This document shows, one piece after another, positions 56,056 to 64,000 of a stretch of DNA of 64,000 nucleotides (the stretch's first letter is position 1; every line of letters begins with the position of its first letter). The DNA comes from Comamonas testosteroni. Its GTDB lineage: Bacteria; Pseudomonadota; Gammaproteobacteria; Burkholderiales; Burkholderiaceae_C. The stretch lies in contig NZ_AWOR01000068.1 of the NCBI RefSeq assembly GCF_000761245.1, positions 62,001-126,000 of the forward strand. The letters run 5' to 3'. The notes beneath the pieces are model-generated. The model was not told where the DNA came from. It saw only the letters and a program-made list of their open reading frames with translations, and made no database searches. The translations under genes were made by a program, and so were the position numbers.

Positions 56056-57093
56056 ATGAAACTTCGTACCTTCCTCGCATCCGCCGTGGCCACGGCCGCC
56101 GCTTTGGCCTTTGCATCGCCCATGGCCATGGCACAGACCAAGTACAAGAGCGAATACCGCATGTCCCTGGTGCTGGGCACGGCCTTCCCCTGGGGCAAGG
56201 GCGGCGAGTTGTGGGCCGACAAGGTGCGCGAGCGCACCCAGGGCCGCATCAACATCAAGCTCTACCCCGGCACCTCGCTGGTCCAGGGCGACCAGACGCG
56301 CGAGTTCTCCGCGCTGCGCCAGGGCGTGATCGACATGGCGGTGGGCTCGACCATCAACTGGTCGCCCCAGGTCAAGTCGCTGAACCTGTTCTCCATGCCC
56401 TTTCTCTTCCCCAACTTCAAGGCCGTGGATGCCGTGACCCAGGGCGAAGTGGGCCAGGAAATCTTCAAGACCCTGGAAAAAGGCGGTGTGGTGCCTCTGG
56501 CCTGGGGTGAGAACGGCTACCGCGAAATCTCCAACTCCAAGCACGCCATCAAGACGCCTGCCGACCTCAAGGGCATGAAGATCCGCGTCGTGGGCTCGCC
56601 CCTGTTCCTGGACACTTTCACGGCACTGGGTGCCAACCCCACGCAGATGAGCTGGGCCGATGCCCAGCCCGCCATGGCCAGCGGCGCCGTGGACGGCCAG
56701 GAGAACCCCATCGGCGTGTACATGGCGGCCAAGCTGCAATCGGTGGGCCAGAAGCATCTGACCATGTGGGGCTATATGAACGACCCGCTGATCTTCGTCG
56801 TCAACAAGGACGTGTGGGCCAGCTGGACGCCTGCCGACCAGGCCATCGTCAAGCAGGCCGCGCTGGATGCCGCCAAGGAAGAAATCGCCATTGCACGCAA
56901 GGGCCTGATCGAGGCCGACAAGCCCTTGCTCAAGGACCTGGCCGGCCTGGGCGTGACCGTGACCACGCCTAACGCGGCCGAGCGCGAAGCCTTTGTCAAG
57001 GCCACGCGCCCCGTCTACGACAAGTGGAAGAGCCAGATCGGCGCACCGCTGGTCGACAAGGCCGAAAAGGCCATTGCTGCCAGCCAGAAATAA
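56056..57093 (+). CDS. TRAP transporter 2, periplasmic substrate-binding protein (DctP family)
   Basis: The ATG at 56056 follows GGGAG and gives 345 residues with a signal peptide (LASAVATAAALAFASPMAMA). The mature protein is a classical DctP: LGTAFPWGKGGELWADKV, RINIKLYPGTSLVQGDQTRE, and KGMKIRVVGSPLFLDTFTALGANPTQMSWAD with the ligand arginine. C4-dicarboxylate or related acids are likely substrates; the exact one is unknown. Confidence 0.92.
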   Translation: MKLRTFLASAVATAAALAFASPMAMAQTKYKSEYRMSLVLGTAFPWGKGGELWADKVRERTQGRINIKLYPGTSLVQGDQTREFSALRQGVIDMAVGSTINWSPQVKSLNLFSMPFLFPNFKAVDAVTQGEVGQEIFKTLEKGGVVPLAWGENGYREISNSKHAIKTPADLKGMKIRVVGSPLFLDTFTALGANPTQMSWADAQPAMASGAVDGQENPIGVYMAAKLQSVGQKHLTMWGYMNDPLIFVVNKDVWASWTPADQAIVKQAALDAAKEEIAIARKGLIEADKPLLKDLAGLGVTVTTPNAAEREAFVKATRPVYDKWKSQIGAPLVDKAEKAIAASQK

Positions 57094-57215
57094 GCTCCCC
57101 CTGAGCCGCTACGCCTAGGCGGCCCCGCGGCTTCCCCCTCTCTCTTCGGGAGGGGGACGACACCCTCGCTGCGGGGCGGCCCTTGCTTGGTGTCACTGGT
57201 TTGGTCCGCGCCAGT
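57091..57215 (+). repeat. GC-rich intergenic repeat, copy 3 (after dctP of TRAP 2)
   Basis: It reads CTCCCCCTGAGCCGCTACG, hairpin CCCCCTCTCTCTTCGGG AGGGGG, GACGACACCCTCG, GCTGCGGGGCGGCCCTTGC and TTGGTGTCACTGG. It starts at the dctP stop. With copy 2 it flanks dctP on both sides, in direct orientation. Confidence 0.8.
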
Positions 57216-57235
57216 TTCATGGCGCCGCAGATAGT

Positions 57236-57274
57236 AAAAATCCCCGCACGGCTTGCCGTGGTGGGGATTTTTTT
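57236..57274 (+). terminator. Intrinsic terminator of TRAP 2 operon
   Basis: AAAAATCCCCGCACGG (57236-57251) pairs with the following CCGTGGTGGGGATTTTT across a short CTTG loop, with T7 at the end. It lies about 145 bases past dctP, after the GC-rich repeat. Confidence 0.88.
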
Positions 57275-57286
57275 GCTATGAATATC

Positions 57287-57366
57287 AAAGCTACAAGCGC
57301 TTGATATAAGGGATTTTCAATGCTATATCGTATTGAAATACAACAATATCAAGCGCAAGCAGCTTT
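57287..57366. repeat. Palindromic intergenic repeat, copy E
   Basis: Left arm AAAGCTACAAGCGCTTGATAT (split as AAAGCTACAAG and CGCTTGATAT, 57287-57307) pairs with ATATCAAGCG and CAAGCAGCTTT (57346-57366). The inner TTTTCAAT and ATTGAAAT pair as well. It lies between the TRAP terminator and the end of the dehydrogenase gene, 14 bases before the latter's stop. Confidence 0.75.
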
Positions 57367-57380
57367 CAATTCAATAGCAC

Positions 57381-58322
57381 TCAAATGGGCGAAACCAAGG
57401 GCTTGCCATCCAGATGGCAGCGCATATTGGCGATGAAGCGATCCACCGAGTTCTGCACCGCCTCGGGCGACCAGCCGCCCACATGGGGCGTCAGCACCAC
57501 GGCGTCCAGATCGATGAGTTCCTGCGGCGGCTGCGGCTCGCTTTCGTAGACATCCAGCCCGGCACCGGCCAGACGGCCTGTGCGCACGGCGTCGGCCAGC
57601 GCTGTGGTATCGACCACCGAGCCGCGCGCGATATTCACCAGCACGCCTTTTTCGCCCAGCGCATCGAGCACCTCGGCATTGATCAGATGGCGGGTGCCAG
57701 TGCCTCCCGGCGTGGCCACCAACAGCACATCGGCCCAGGTGGCCAGCGCCAGCAGATCGTCGAAGTACTGGTGCTCGACTCCCTCGCGCGGCTTGCGGTT
57801 GTGATAGCCGACGGGCATGTCGAACGCGGCCGCGCGCCTGGCGATCTTGGCGCCGATCTGGCCCAGTCCCACGATGCCCAGGCGCTTGCCCGAGACATTG
57901 GCCGGCAGCGGCAGGGCCGAGCGCCAGATGCCGGCACGCGTGGCCTTGTCCAGCTTGACGAGGCCGCGCACCGCGGCGATCAGCAGACCCATGGCGTGGT
58001 CGGCCACGCAGTCGTCGTTCGTCCCCACGCCGTTGCCGACGGCAATCCCGTGCGCCTTCGCATAGGCCACGTCGATGTTCTCGTAGCCCGCGCCCATGGC
58101 GCAGACCAGCGACAGCCGCGGCATGCGCTGCATCTGCGCGGCCGACAGGCCCGTCGCACCAATCGTGCACACGCATTGCACGCGTGCGCCGTGGGCGGCG
58201 ATTGCGGCCTCGGCCTGATCGACCTCGGGCGCATAGATCACATCAAAGTCGGCAAAGGTCTGCTCCATCTGCTGCAGATGGGCGGGGACCTGGAGGTTCA
58301 GAACTAGCAGGGCAGGCTTCAT
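57381..58322 (-). CDS. D-2-hydroxyacid dehydrogenase (glyoxylate/hydroxypyruvate reductase type)
   Basis: The 313-residue protein has the NAD-binding LGIVGLGQIGAKIARRA (about 150), the arginine in NIARGSVVDT and the catalytic histidine in LTPHVGGWSPEAV. It interconverts 2-oxo and D-2-hydroxy acids. It is the last gene on the same strand as the methoxybenzoate cluster, 93 bases after the reductase gene, so membership in that cluster is possible but not shown. Confidence 0.88.
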   Translation of the reverse strand: MKPALLVLNLQVPAHLQQMEQTFADFDVIYAPEVDQAEAAIAAHGARVQCVCTIGATGLSAAQMQRMPRLSLVCAMGAGYENIDVAYAKAHGIAVGNGVGTNDDCVADHAMGLLIAAVRGLVKLDKATRAGIWRSALPLPANVSGKRLGIVGLGQIGAKIARRAAAFDMPVGYHNRKPREGVEHQYFDDLLALATWADVLLVATPGGTGTRHLINAEVLDALGEKGVLVNIARGSVVDTTALADAVRTGRLAGAGLDVYESEPQPPQELIDLDAVVLTPHVGGWSPEAVQNSVDRFIANMRCHLDGKPLVSPI

Positions 58323-58415
58323 GGCGGGAACGCGGCGCTTTCATGGAAAACGCCTATTTTGAGCAGGCTGCGCCAGCCCTGCCCGCGCATGGTCAAAGCC
58401 TGCCCGATCCGCTGC

Positions 58416-59384
58416 TCACAGATCCAGCACCAGGCGACCCGACCTGGCGCGCGAGCAGCAGGGCAGGAACTGGTCGTTGGCTGCCTGCTCGTCTTCCGTC
58501 AGATACATATCGCGGTGATCGGGCTGACCCGAGATGACGCGCGTCAGGCAGGTGCCGCAGACGCCCTGCTCGCACGAGGTCTGCACGCAGACGCCGATGG
58601 ACTCCAGCGCCTGCACCACGGTCTGCGCCGGCGTGACGCGCACCACCTGGCCGCTGCTGGCGACTTCCACCTCGAAGCTCTCGTCGTCGTCGCGGTGCTC
58701 CACTTCGGCGGCAAAGAACTCGTAGTGCAGCTGCTCGGCAGGCCAGCCCGCCGCTCGCGCCGTGTCGAGCACGGCGTCCATGAAGCCCTTGGGCCCGCAC
58801 ACATACAGATGCTGCCCCTGCTCTCTTTGCTGCAGCAATTCGCTCAATCCCAGCGACGACTTTCCATTCACGTCATCCACATGGATCTGCGCCTTGTCAG
58901 CCCATTGCGCCGCCTCGATGGCCTGGGCAAACGCCATGCGCTCGCGCGAGCGGCCGCAGTAGTGCAGTGCGAAATCCGCACCGTCGCTCGCCAGCTTGCG
59001 CGCCATCGCCAGAATCGGCGTGATGCCTATGCCGCCTGCCAGCAGCAGGTGCTTGCGGGCCGGCGCATGCAGCTCGAAATGGTTGCGCGGCAGGCTGATG
59101 GTGATCTGCTGGCCGGCCTGCAGCTGCTCGTGCACGGCCGCCGAGCCACCGCGCGAAGCGGGCTCGCGCAGCACGGCAATCACATAGCGATCCAGCTCTG
59201 CCGGATCGTTGCTCAGCGAGTACTGGCGCACCAGCCCTCCGGGCAGGTGCACATCGATGTGCGCACCCGCACTGAACGGCGCCAGGCTGCTGCCTTCCAG
59301 AGCCCGCAACTCCAGGCTGCAGATGCCAGCCGCCTGCTCCTGCTTGTGCGCAATGCGCACCTCGAACGTGGTTTCAGTCTTCAT
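58416..59384 (-). CDS. vanB: VanB-type oxidoreductase, reductase component of Rieske demethylases
   Basis: The 322-residue protein has an N-terminal FMN-binding ferredoxin-reductase domain (HLPGGLVRQYSLSNDP, the flavin motif), an NAD-binding part (LLLAGGIGITPILAMA) and a C-terminal plant-type [2Fe-2S] domain with CEQGVCGTC and a later Cys near LPCCSR. This layout is that of VanB/phthalate reductases. It passes electrons from NADH to the Rieske oxygenases encoded nearby and follows the second oxygenase gene by 30 bases. Confidence 0.9.
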   Translation of the reverse strand: MKTETTFEVRIAHKQEQAAGICSLELRALEGSSLAPFSAGAHIDVHLPGGLVRQYSLSNDPAELDRYVIAVLREPASRGGSAAVHEQLQAGQQITISLPRNHFELHAPARKHLLLAGGIGITPILAMARKLASDGADFALHYCGRSRERMAFAQAIEAAQWADKAQIHVDDVNGKSSLGLSELLQQREQGQHLYVCGPKGFMDAVLDTARAAGWPAEQLHYEFFAAEVEHRDDDESFEVEVASSGQVVRVTPAQTVVQALESIGVCVQTSCEQGVCGTCLTRVISGQPDHRDMYLTEDEQAANDQFLPCCSRARSGRLVLDL

Positions 59385-59414
59385 CTCGGGTACTTCTCTT
59401 TTGCTTGTGCGTCG

Positions 59415-60494
59415 CTAGGCCTGCGCCTTTGAGGCTTGCGCGCCGGCCTGGCGCAAACGCTCGATCACGCGCCGCGCACGGTTGGGCCCCACATCCACGT
59501 GGATATCCACCACGGAGCGTGAACCAAAGCGTTGCTGGTTGCGGAACTGGGCTTCGATGACCACCTTGTCTTCCTCAAAGGTGGCCGCCGTCTGATCGAT
59601 CACCAGCTGTGTCGTGTCCAGCATCTGCGGATGCGGATTGGTCGCGATCGTCCAGAAGTAATGCGCGCTGGTCTCCGTCTCCGGCGTCACGCCGTGAAAG
59701 CCGCGCATATGAAATCCTTCGCGCGCCGGGTTGTCCAGCCTGTCCTGGCCGGCATCCATGGCACCGGTCCAGATACGCACATGCGAGGGGTGGAACTCCA
59801 CTTCCTGCCAGCGATCGATGCGGCCCTGAAAAGGCCAGGCCTGTGCATAAGTAGGTGGAGGGTCCGAATCCGGCATCCAGCGCACCACCTTCACGCTGTC
59901 CCCGTCCTGGCTGACCTTGAGATCCGCGTTCATATGCACGCGGGCGTTGCCGCCGATGGTCTTGAGGTGCACATAGCCCAGATGGCTCAGATCCAGCAGA
60001 TTGTCGTGAATCAGCTGATACGGAGCGTCGTAGTGGTAGACGCCGCCGCCAAAACGATATTGCGGGTCGCTGTGCACGGCATAGGCCGGCGGCTCCGTGC
60101 CCGGCACGGAATCCGGCGTCGCGCCCATCCAGATCCAGAGAATCTGGTCGCGCTCGCGCAGATCGAAGGATTTCACGCAGGCCTTGGCTGGAATCCGTTC
60201 CTGGCCCGGTATTTCGAGGCACTGCCCCTCATGGCTGAAGAGCAGACCATGGTAGCCACAACGCAGACCCGCAGCTTCCACCGTGCCGCAGGACAGCGGC
60301 AACTCGCGGTGGCAGCAGCGATCCTCAAGCGCCGCAACGCGGCCATCTTGCGTGCGAAACAGCACCACCGGCTGACCCAGCAAGGTGCGCGCCACCGGCT
60401 GGTCCTTGAGCTCCCAGGCAAAGCCTGCCACATACCATTGATCCAGCGCAAAGGCCGGCATGGCTGCGCTCATGGTTTGAGAAATCTGGTTCAT
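59415..60494 (-). CDS. Rieske oxygenase, likely isovanillate O-demethylase subunit
   Basis: The ATG at 60494 follows GGGAG and gives 359 residues. Rieske ligands are Cys60, His62 (RCCHRELPLS), Cys79 and His82 (CGYHG); the mononuclear iron site is in HDNLLDLSHLGYVH. Closest by pattern to VanA-type demethylases, but distinct from the VanA at 62614. Comamonas testosteroni is known to use separate vanillate and isovanillate oxygenases with one reductase, so isovanillate is a reasonable guess. Name IvaA is not asserted. Confidence 0.85.
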   Translation of the reverse strand: MNQISQTMSAAMPAFALDQWYVAGFAWELKDQPVARTLLGQPVVLFRTQDGRVAALEDRCCHRELPLSCGTVEAAGLRCGYHGLLFSHEGQCLEIPGQERIPAKACVKSFDLRERDQILWIWMGATPDSVPGTEPPAYAVHSDPQYRFGGGVYHYDAPYQLIHDNLLDLSHLGYVHLKTIGGNARVHMNADLKVSQDGDSVKVVRWMPDSDPPPTYAQAWPFQGRIDRWQEVEFHPSHVRIWTGAMDAGQDRLDNPAREGFHMRGFHGVTPETETSAHYFWTIATNPHPQMLDTTQLVIDQTAATFEEDKVVIEAQFRNQQRFGSRSVVDIHVDVGPNRARRVIERLRQAGAQASKAQA

Positions 60495-60508
60495 CGAAGT
60501 CTCCCTGC

Positions 60509-61864
60509 TCAATGAGCGGCCACTGTTTCGGACGCGGTGCGCCTGTGCGCGGCCTGCGGGCCGGCAATGCGGTGCAGGGACACGATGACGGCAGCCAGGA
60601 CAAACGCCATGCCATAACCCAGGTACAGCTGATCGGGCGACCAGGCCGCATCCAGCAGGCCGCCGGCCACCAGCGGCGACACAATTGCACCGATGCGGCC
60701 GATGCCGATGCCCCAGCCCACACCGGTGGCGCGCACATCGCTGCCGTAGACCACCGGCGCAATCGCATAGAGGCCGGCCACGCAGGCATTCACAAACACG
60801 CCGATCAGGAAGGCCAGCGTGTACGACATCCACAGCGCACCGGAGCTGCCCACCAGAAAGCACAGCAGCACTGCCGTCACCAGCATGAAGACCGCCAGCG
60901 CACGGTGAATCGCAAAGCGCGCCGCCAGCAGACCCAGCAAGGTCGCGCCCAGAATGCCGCCCAGGCTCAGCAGCACGCCCGTGGTCACGCCCTGCTCGGG
61001 CGTCAGGCCCGAGGCTGCCAGCAGCTTGGGCGTCCAGCTCATCACGAAATAAAAGCCGAACATCACCGAGAAGAAGGACAGCCAGACCAGCAAGGTGGGG
61101 CGCAGCAGTTGGGGAGACAGCAGCTGCAAAGGACCCATGCGCTTGCTTTCACCGCTGCCTGCGACCACGGACTGAGGCAGGGAGCCCAGTGCGGGCAGGC
61201 CCATCTTGTGGATCAGTGCATTGAGACGCTGCAGCGCATTGGCGGGCCGCTTGACCAGCAAAAAGTCCATTGACTCCGGCAAGACAAACCAGGCCAGAAC
61301 CAGCACCGCCAGCGTGGAAAAGCCGCCGAACATGAAGACGGAACGCCAGCCATGGTGGGCCAGCAGCCAGACCGCAATGCTGCCGCCGATGGTCGCGCCC
61401 AGCGCATAGCCGGTCGATTGCAGCGTGACGGCCAGACTGCGCCAGCGCAGCGAGGCATATTCGCTGGCAATCACATTGCTGCAAGCCAGAATGCCCCCCA
61501 CGCCCAGGCCCGTGATCACGCGCAGCACCGCAAGCTGCGTGGGCGTCTGGCTCCAGGCCGACGCCAGCATGCCCAGCCCGGACACGGCCAGGCACAGCAG
61601 GATCAGGGGACGGCGCCCCAGCTTGTCGGCCATGGGCGCCAGCAGCAGCGAACCGGCCGCCATGCCGAAAAGCCCGGCACTGAGCAAAAAGCCCAGCTCC
61701 GAGCCGCTGAGCTTCCAGTGCGCCGACACCGCCGAAGCCGTGAAAGCCATCACCAGCACGTCAAAACCATCGATCATGTTCAGGGCCATGCATACCGCGA
61801 TGACCGACCATTGGAAGGTCGTCATGGGCCGCTGGTCCAGATGCGCGCGCAAATCCTGTTCCAT
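60509..61864 (-). CDS. MFS transporter, aromatic acid:H+ symporter (AAHS) type
   Basis: The ATG at 61864 follows AAGGAG by 6 bases and gives 451 residues with 12 membrane helices. The DGFD motif in helix 1 (MIDGFDVLVMAFTAS) and APMADKLGRRP between helices 2 and 3 are typical of PcaK/VanK-type uptake of aromatic acids. It is the first gene after the tandem operator and is followed by the second oxygenase after 14 bases. Confidence 0.9.
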   Translation of the reverse strand: MEQDLRAHLDQRPMTTFQWSVIAVCMALNMIDGFDVLVMAFTASAVSAHWKLSGSELGFLLSAGLFGMAAGSLLLAPMADKLGRRPLILLCLAVSGLGMLASAWSQTPTQLAVLRVITGLGVGGILACSNVIASEYASLRWRSLAVTLQSTGYALGATIGGSIAVWLLAHHGWRSVFMFGGFSTLAVLVLAWFVLPESMDFLLVKRPANALQRLNALIHKMGLPALGSLPQSVVAGSGESKRMGPLQLLSPQLLRPTLLVWLSFFSVMFGFYFVMSWTPKLLAASGLTPEQGVTTGVLLSLGGILGATLLGLLAARFAIHRALAVFMLVTAVLLCFLVGSSGALWMSYTLAFLIGVFVNACVAGLYAIAPVVYGSDVRATGVGWGIGIGRIGAIVSPLVAGGLLDAAWSPDQLYLGYGMAFVLAAVIVSLHRIAGPQAAHRRTASETVAAH

Positions 61865-61890
61865 CGTTGTCTCCTTGTTTTTTATCATTC

Positions 61891-61925
61891 ATTCAGCATA
61901 CTGAATCACATTCAGTTTACTGAAT
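61891..61925. promoter_or_regulatory. Tandem 6-4-6 palindromes, probable MarR operators
   Basis: ATTCAG-CATA-CTGAAT (61891-61906) and ATTCAG-TTTA-CTGAAT (61910-61925) are two perfect dyads with identical half-sites and centres 19 bases apart, about two helical turns. They lie 27-61 bases before the transporter start, where they would cover the promoter. The MarR gene just upstream is the natural candidate. Confidence 0.75.
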
Positions 61926-62025
61926 GAACTCTTGATCCAGCACAAGTGGATTCCCTAGTCGTGCCGGTTCACTGCCGGCGCTGGCCGGCGTGATCGTGGT
62001 GAAGACGCCGCGCCAGAACGAGCTG

Positions 62026-62505
62026 CTAGCCGTTGATCGCCGCTTGCTCGCCGGTTTCAGCGCTGTCGTGCAACTGCACGAACTTGCGCAGCAGACGCTT
62101 GAACTCCGCCTGCTCCTCGGGCTCCAGCGCGGAGAGCATGCGCTGCTGTAGCTCGTAGACATTGGGCACAAATGCGGCCAGCATGGCTTCGCCCTCGGTG
62201 CTCAGACTCAAGCGGCGCTGACGCCTTGGCAGCAGCTCGCGATGAATCCAGCCCTTGCTTTCCAGCCGCGCAGCGATATCGGCCGTGGTCGAGTTGTCCA
62301 GTGCGACAAGACGCGCCAGCGTCACCTGATCGATGCCGGGAGACTCTTGCAGCATGCGCAGGATGGCGTACTGAACCGGCGTCACATCGGGGCCCAGCAC
62401 TTCTCGAAACAGCAGCGCAGCAATCTGCTGGGCTCGTCGAATCAGATGACCTGGCTGGTCGTAGAGATCCAGGGAAAGCGGGTTGGGTGTGGTGGGCGAT
62501 TCCAT
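62026..62505 (-). CDS. MarR-family transcriptional regulator
   Basis: The protein has 159 residues from the ATG at 62505 (164 from 62520). The winged helix-turn-helix is visible in GIDQVTLARLVALDNSTTADIAARLESKGWI and the wing in RRQRRLSLSTEG. MarR proteins of aromatic clusters release DNA on binding the aromatic acid or its CoA ester. It stands between vanA and the transporter gene, all on the minus strand, with the tandem palindromes after its stop codon. Confidence 0.9.
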   Translation of the reverse strand: MESPTTPNPLSLDLYDQPGHLIRRAQQIAALLFREVLGPDVTPVQYAILRMLQESPGIDQVTLARLVALDNSTTADIAARLESKGWIHRELLPRRQRRLSLSTEGEAMLAAFVPNVYELQQRMLSALEPEEQAEFKRLLRKFVQLHDSAETGEQAAING

Positions 62506-62613
62506 GCAGCAGCGTAGCAAGGGCAGCGCTGCCGATGGACATCGCTGACTCCGATTCGAGGAGCTGCAAGATTACTCCATCTACAGACATGATCTGCCCC
62601 TGCCTGCAGCCGC

Positions 62614-63693
62614 TCAAGCCAGCGCCGCAACGCCCGACTCGTTTTTCTCCTGGTCGATCAGGCGCTCGATGATCTTGCGCGACTGCACGCCGCCGGCATC
62701 GATATTGAGCTTGAGCAGCTGACGCTGAGGATAGTCCTCAAGATTGCGCTGCTGCAGCTCCAGCATCTCCAGGTCTTCACTGAAGATCTTGTGCTGGCCC
62801 TGCTTGATGGCCGCCGTCACCGATGCATCGCCAGGATTGAACTTGCGCGCCATGCCCCAGAAGTACCACATGCTGCCATCGGTCTCTGGAGTGATGAAGT
62901 CCACCACCATGCTGTAGACCTTGTGCTCGTCCGCGGCGTCATAGCCGCCCTTGCCGGCATGTGCCACACCGACCTCGATCAGCACATGGCTGGGAGGGGT
63001 GAAGCGGCAGACCTGCCAGCGGTCCACAGGCACTTCATCGGCCAGACCATTGCTGCGCAATGCCATCTTCCAGAACGGAGGCGCCTCGATGTTCTCCATG
63101 AAGCGGCTGGTGACCACCTCGCTGTCGCCGATGACCTCGGTCTTGCAGGGCGTCTCGTCGATCTCCGCTTGGCCGATGCTGCTGGCATGCACATAGGTCT
63201 CATGGGTCAGGTCCATGAGGTTGTCGATCATCAGGCGATAGTCGGCCTTGATGTGGAACAGGCCGCCGTCATAGGCCCACTCGGGGTTGTCATGCCATGG
63301 CAGATCCGGGATCAGCGCTGCATCGGCCTCATCCTTGTCACCCGGCCAGACCCAGACAAAGCCGTAACGCTCTTCCACCGGGTAGCTCTTGATGGCAGGA
63401 AAGCCGCGCACGCGCTGACCGGGCATGGCAACCGTCTTGCCGTCGCAGCCCATCTCCAGCCCGTGATAGCCGCAGACCAGCTTGCCTTCGCAGACGCGGC
63501 CCAGCGACAGCGGTGCGCCGCGATGCGGGCAGAAGTCCTCGACGGCAGCCATCTTGCCCTCCAGTGCACGATAGAAAACCATGCGCTCACCGCAGATCTG
63601 GCGCCCCAGCGGCTTGTCCGTGACTTCGGCCGCAGTGGCAGCTACATACCAGGTGTTGCGAGGATAGGTGGGCTGTGCTTGCTTGCTCATCAT
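62614..63693 (-). CDS. vanA: Vanillate O-demethylase, oxygenase subunit
   Basis: The start at 63693 follows AAGGAG by 6 bases and gives 359 residues. Rieske ligands are Cys55, His57 (FCPHRGAPLSLG), Cys74 and His77 (CGYHGLEMG), and the iron site is MIDNLMDLTHETYVHASSIG. The long stretches DRWQVCRFTPPSHVLIEVGV and LLKLNIDAGGVQSRKIIERL match VanA closely. With VanB it turns vanillate into protocatechuate and formaldehyde. Confidence 0.93.
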   Translation of the reverse strand: MMSKQAQPTYPRNTWYVAATAAEVTDKPLGRQICGERMVFYRALEGKMAAVEDFCPHRGAPLSLGRVCEGKLVCGYHGLEMGCDGKTVAMPGQRVRGFPAIKSYPVEERYGFVWVWPGDKDEADAALIPDLPWHDNPEWAYDGGLFHIKADYRLMIDNLMDLTHETYVHASSIGQAEIDETPCKTEVIGDSEVVTSRFMENIEAPPFWKMALRSNGLADEVPVDRWQVCRFTPPSHVLIEVGVAHAGKGGYDAADEHKVYSMVVDFITPETDGSMWYFWGMARKFNPGDASVTAAIKQGQHKIFSEDLEMLELQQRNLEDYPQRQLLKLNIDAGGVQSRKIIERLIDQEKNESGVAALA

Positions 63694-63714
63694 GGGTGTC
63701 TCCTTGTATTTATC

Positions 63715-63751
<37 letters not shown>

Positions 63752-63785
63752 TCCGGGCACCGCCTGCTGCGCCACGGACCGGGCA

Positions 63786-64000
63786 TCAGCGGCTGGCGCG
63801 AATCAGTTGCGCACCGGGTACGCGTGTGGTCTCGGGCGAGCGCATGGCTTCGCGCAGATTGCGCCGCGCAATGCGCGAGTGCTCTTTCATCAACGCCTCG
63901 GCACGCGCGCCTTCGCGGTGCTCGATGGCGTCAATCACTTCGCGGTGCTGCTCCTGCGCCAGGATCAGGCTGCGAAGCGCGCGCGGCGACTCGGAGTCGG
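63786..64000 (-). CDS. GntR-family regulator (FCD type), C-terminal part only
   Basis: The gene enters from beyond the window end; 70 codons plus stop are visible. AQEQHREVIDAIEHREGARA followed by MKEHSRIARRNL is the last helix pair of the FCD effector domain, including the metal-site histidine. It lies 92 bases upstream of vanA on the same strand, as VanR regulators do. The DNA-binding part is not seen. Confidence 0.78.
   Translation of the reverse strand, partial: DSESPRALRSLILAQEQHREVIDAIEHREGARAEALMKEHSRIARRNLREAMRSPETTRVPGAQLIRASR

Overview
The window is 64 kb of GC-rich, gene-dense bacterial chromosome. Protein types (orphan Bug/TctC binding proteins, GltIJKL, VanA/VanB-like demethylase genes, Comamonas/Delftia-style porin), a class A RNase P RNA and two families of intergenic repeats point to Betaproteobacteria, family Comamonadaceae, most likely Comamonas. 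No rRNA, tRNA, CRISPR array, transposase, integrase or phage gene was seen; this is metabolically versatile chromosome rather than a mobile island.

Layout: 1-3316 holds the end of a FecR-type anti-sigma factor and its TonB-dependent siderophore receptor. rnpB lies at 3365-3721 (minus). 3743-5754 is an AraC regulator divergent from an EamA exporter, plus a tiny membrane protein with an FNR-like box in front. 6126-9578 is an MFS transporter / DUF2848 / amidase operon, followed by a LysR gene and cysK. 12020-17508 has an ABC exporter, a LuxR-type regulator and a quinone oxidoreductase/LysR pair. 17730-22997 is DUF2164, a small unknown gene and sbcD-sbcC. 23006-28043 has a secreted intradiol dioxygenase-like protein and TRAP transporter 1 (P-Q-M order, with a very long DctM). 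28264-38322 is mostly housekeeping: a FAD protein, a PagP-like outer-membrane protein, an enoyl-CoA hydratase, htpX, DUF3025, NYN, pyrC, and ornithine cyclodeaminase/arginase.

39237-48657 is the most unusual part: a seven-gene, tightly packed plus-strand operon divergent from a CRP-type regulator (38351-39070). It encodes a porin, an ADP-forming acyl-CoA synthetase, two Bug/TctC binding proteins, two tandem DUF1254/DUF1214 proteins (the second broken by an in-frame TGA) and an alkylsulfatase-like metallo-beta-lactamase-fold protein with a degenerate metal motif. I read it as an uncharacterised uptake-and-degradation pathway whose substrate cannot be named from sequence. A clean CRP-geometry palindrome sits between the regulator and the operon.

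48868-53569 is gltIJKL with a LysR gene. 53995-57093 is TRAP transporter 2 (Q-M-P order). 57381-64000 is a minus-strand methoxybenzoate gene set: the end of a GntR regulator, vanA, a MarR regulator, an aromatic-acid MFS transporter, a second Rieske oxygenase resembling isovanillate demethylase, a VanB-type reductase and a 2-hydroxyacid dehydrogenase. Two adjacent 6-4-6 palindromes lie in front of the transporter. Together these genes would import methoxylated benzoates and demethylate them to protocatechuate.

Two repeat families run through the intergenic spaces: an approximately 95-bp AT-rich-centred palindrome (five copies or remnants) and an approximately 100-130-bp GC-rich element (three copies, all beside or within transporter operons).
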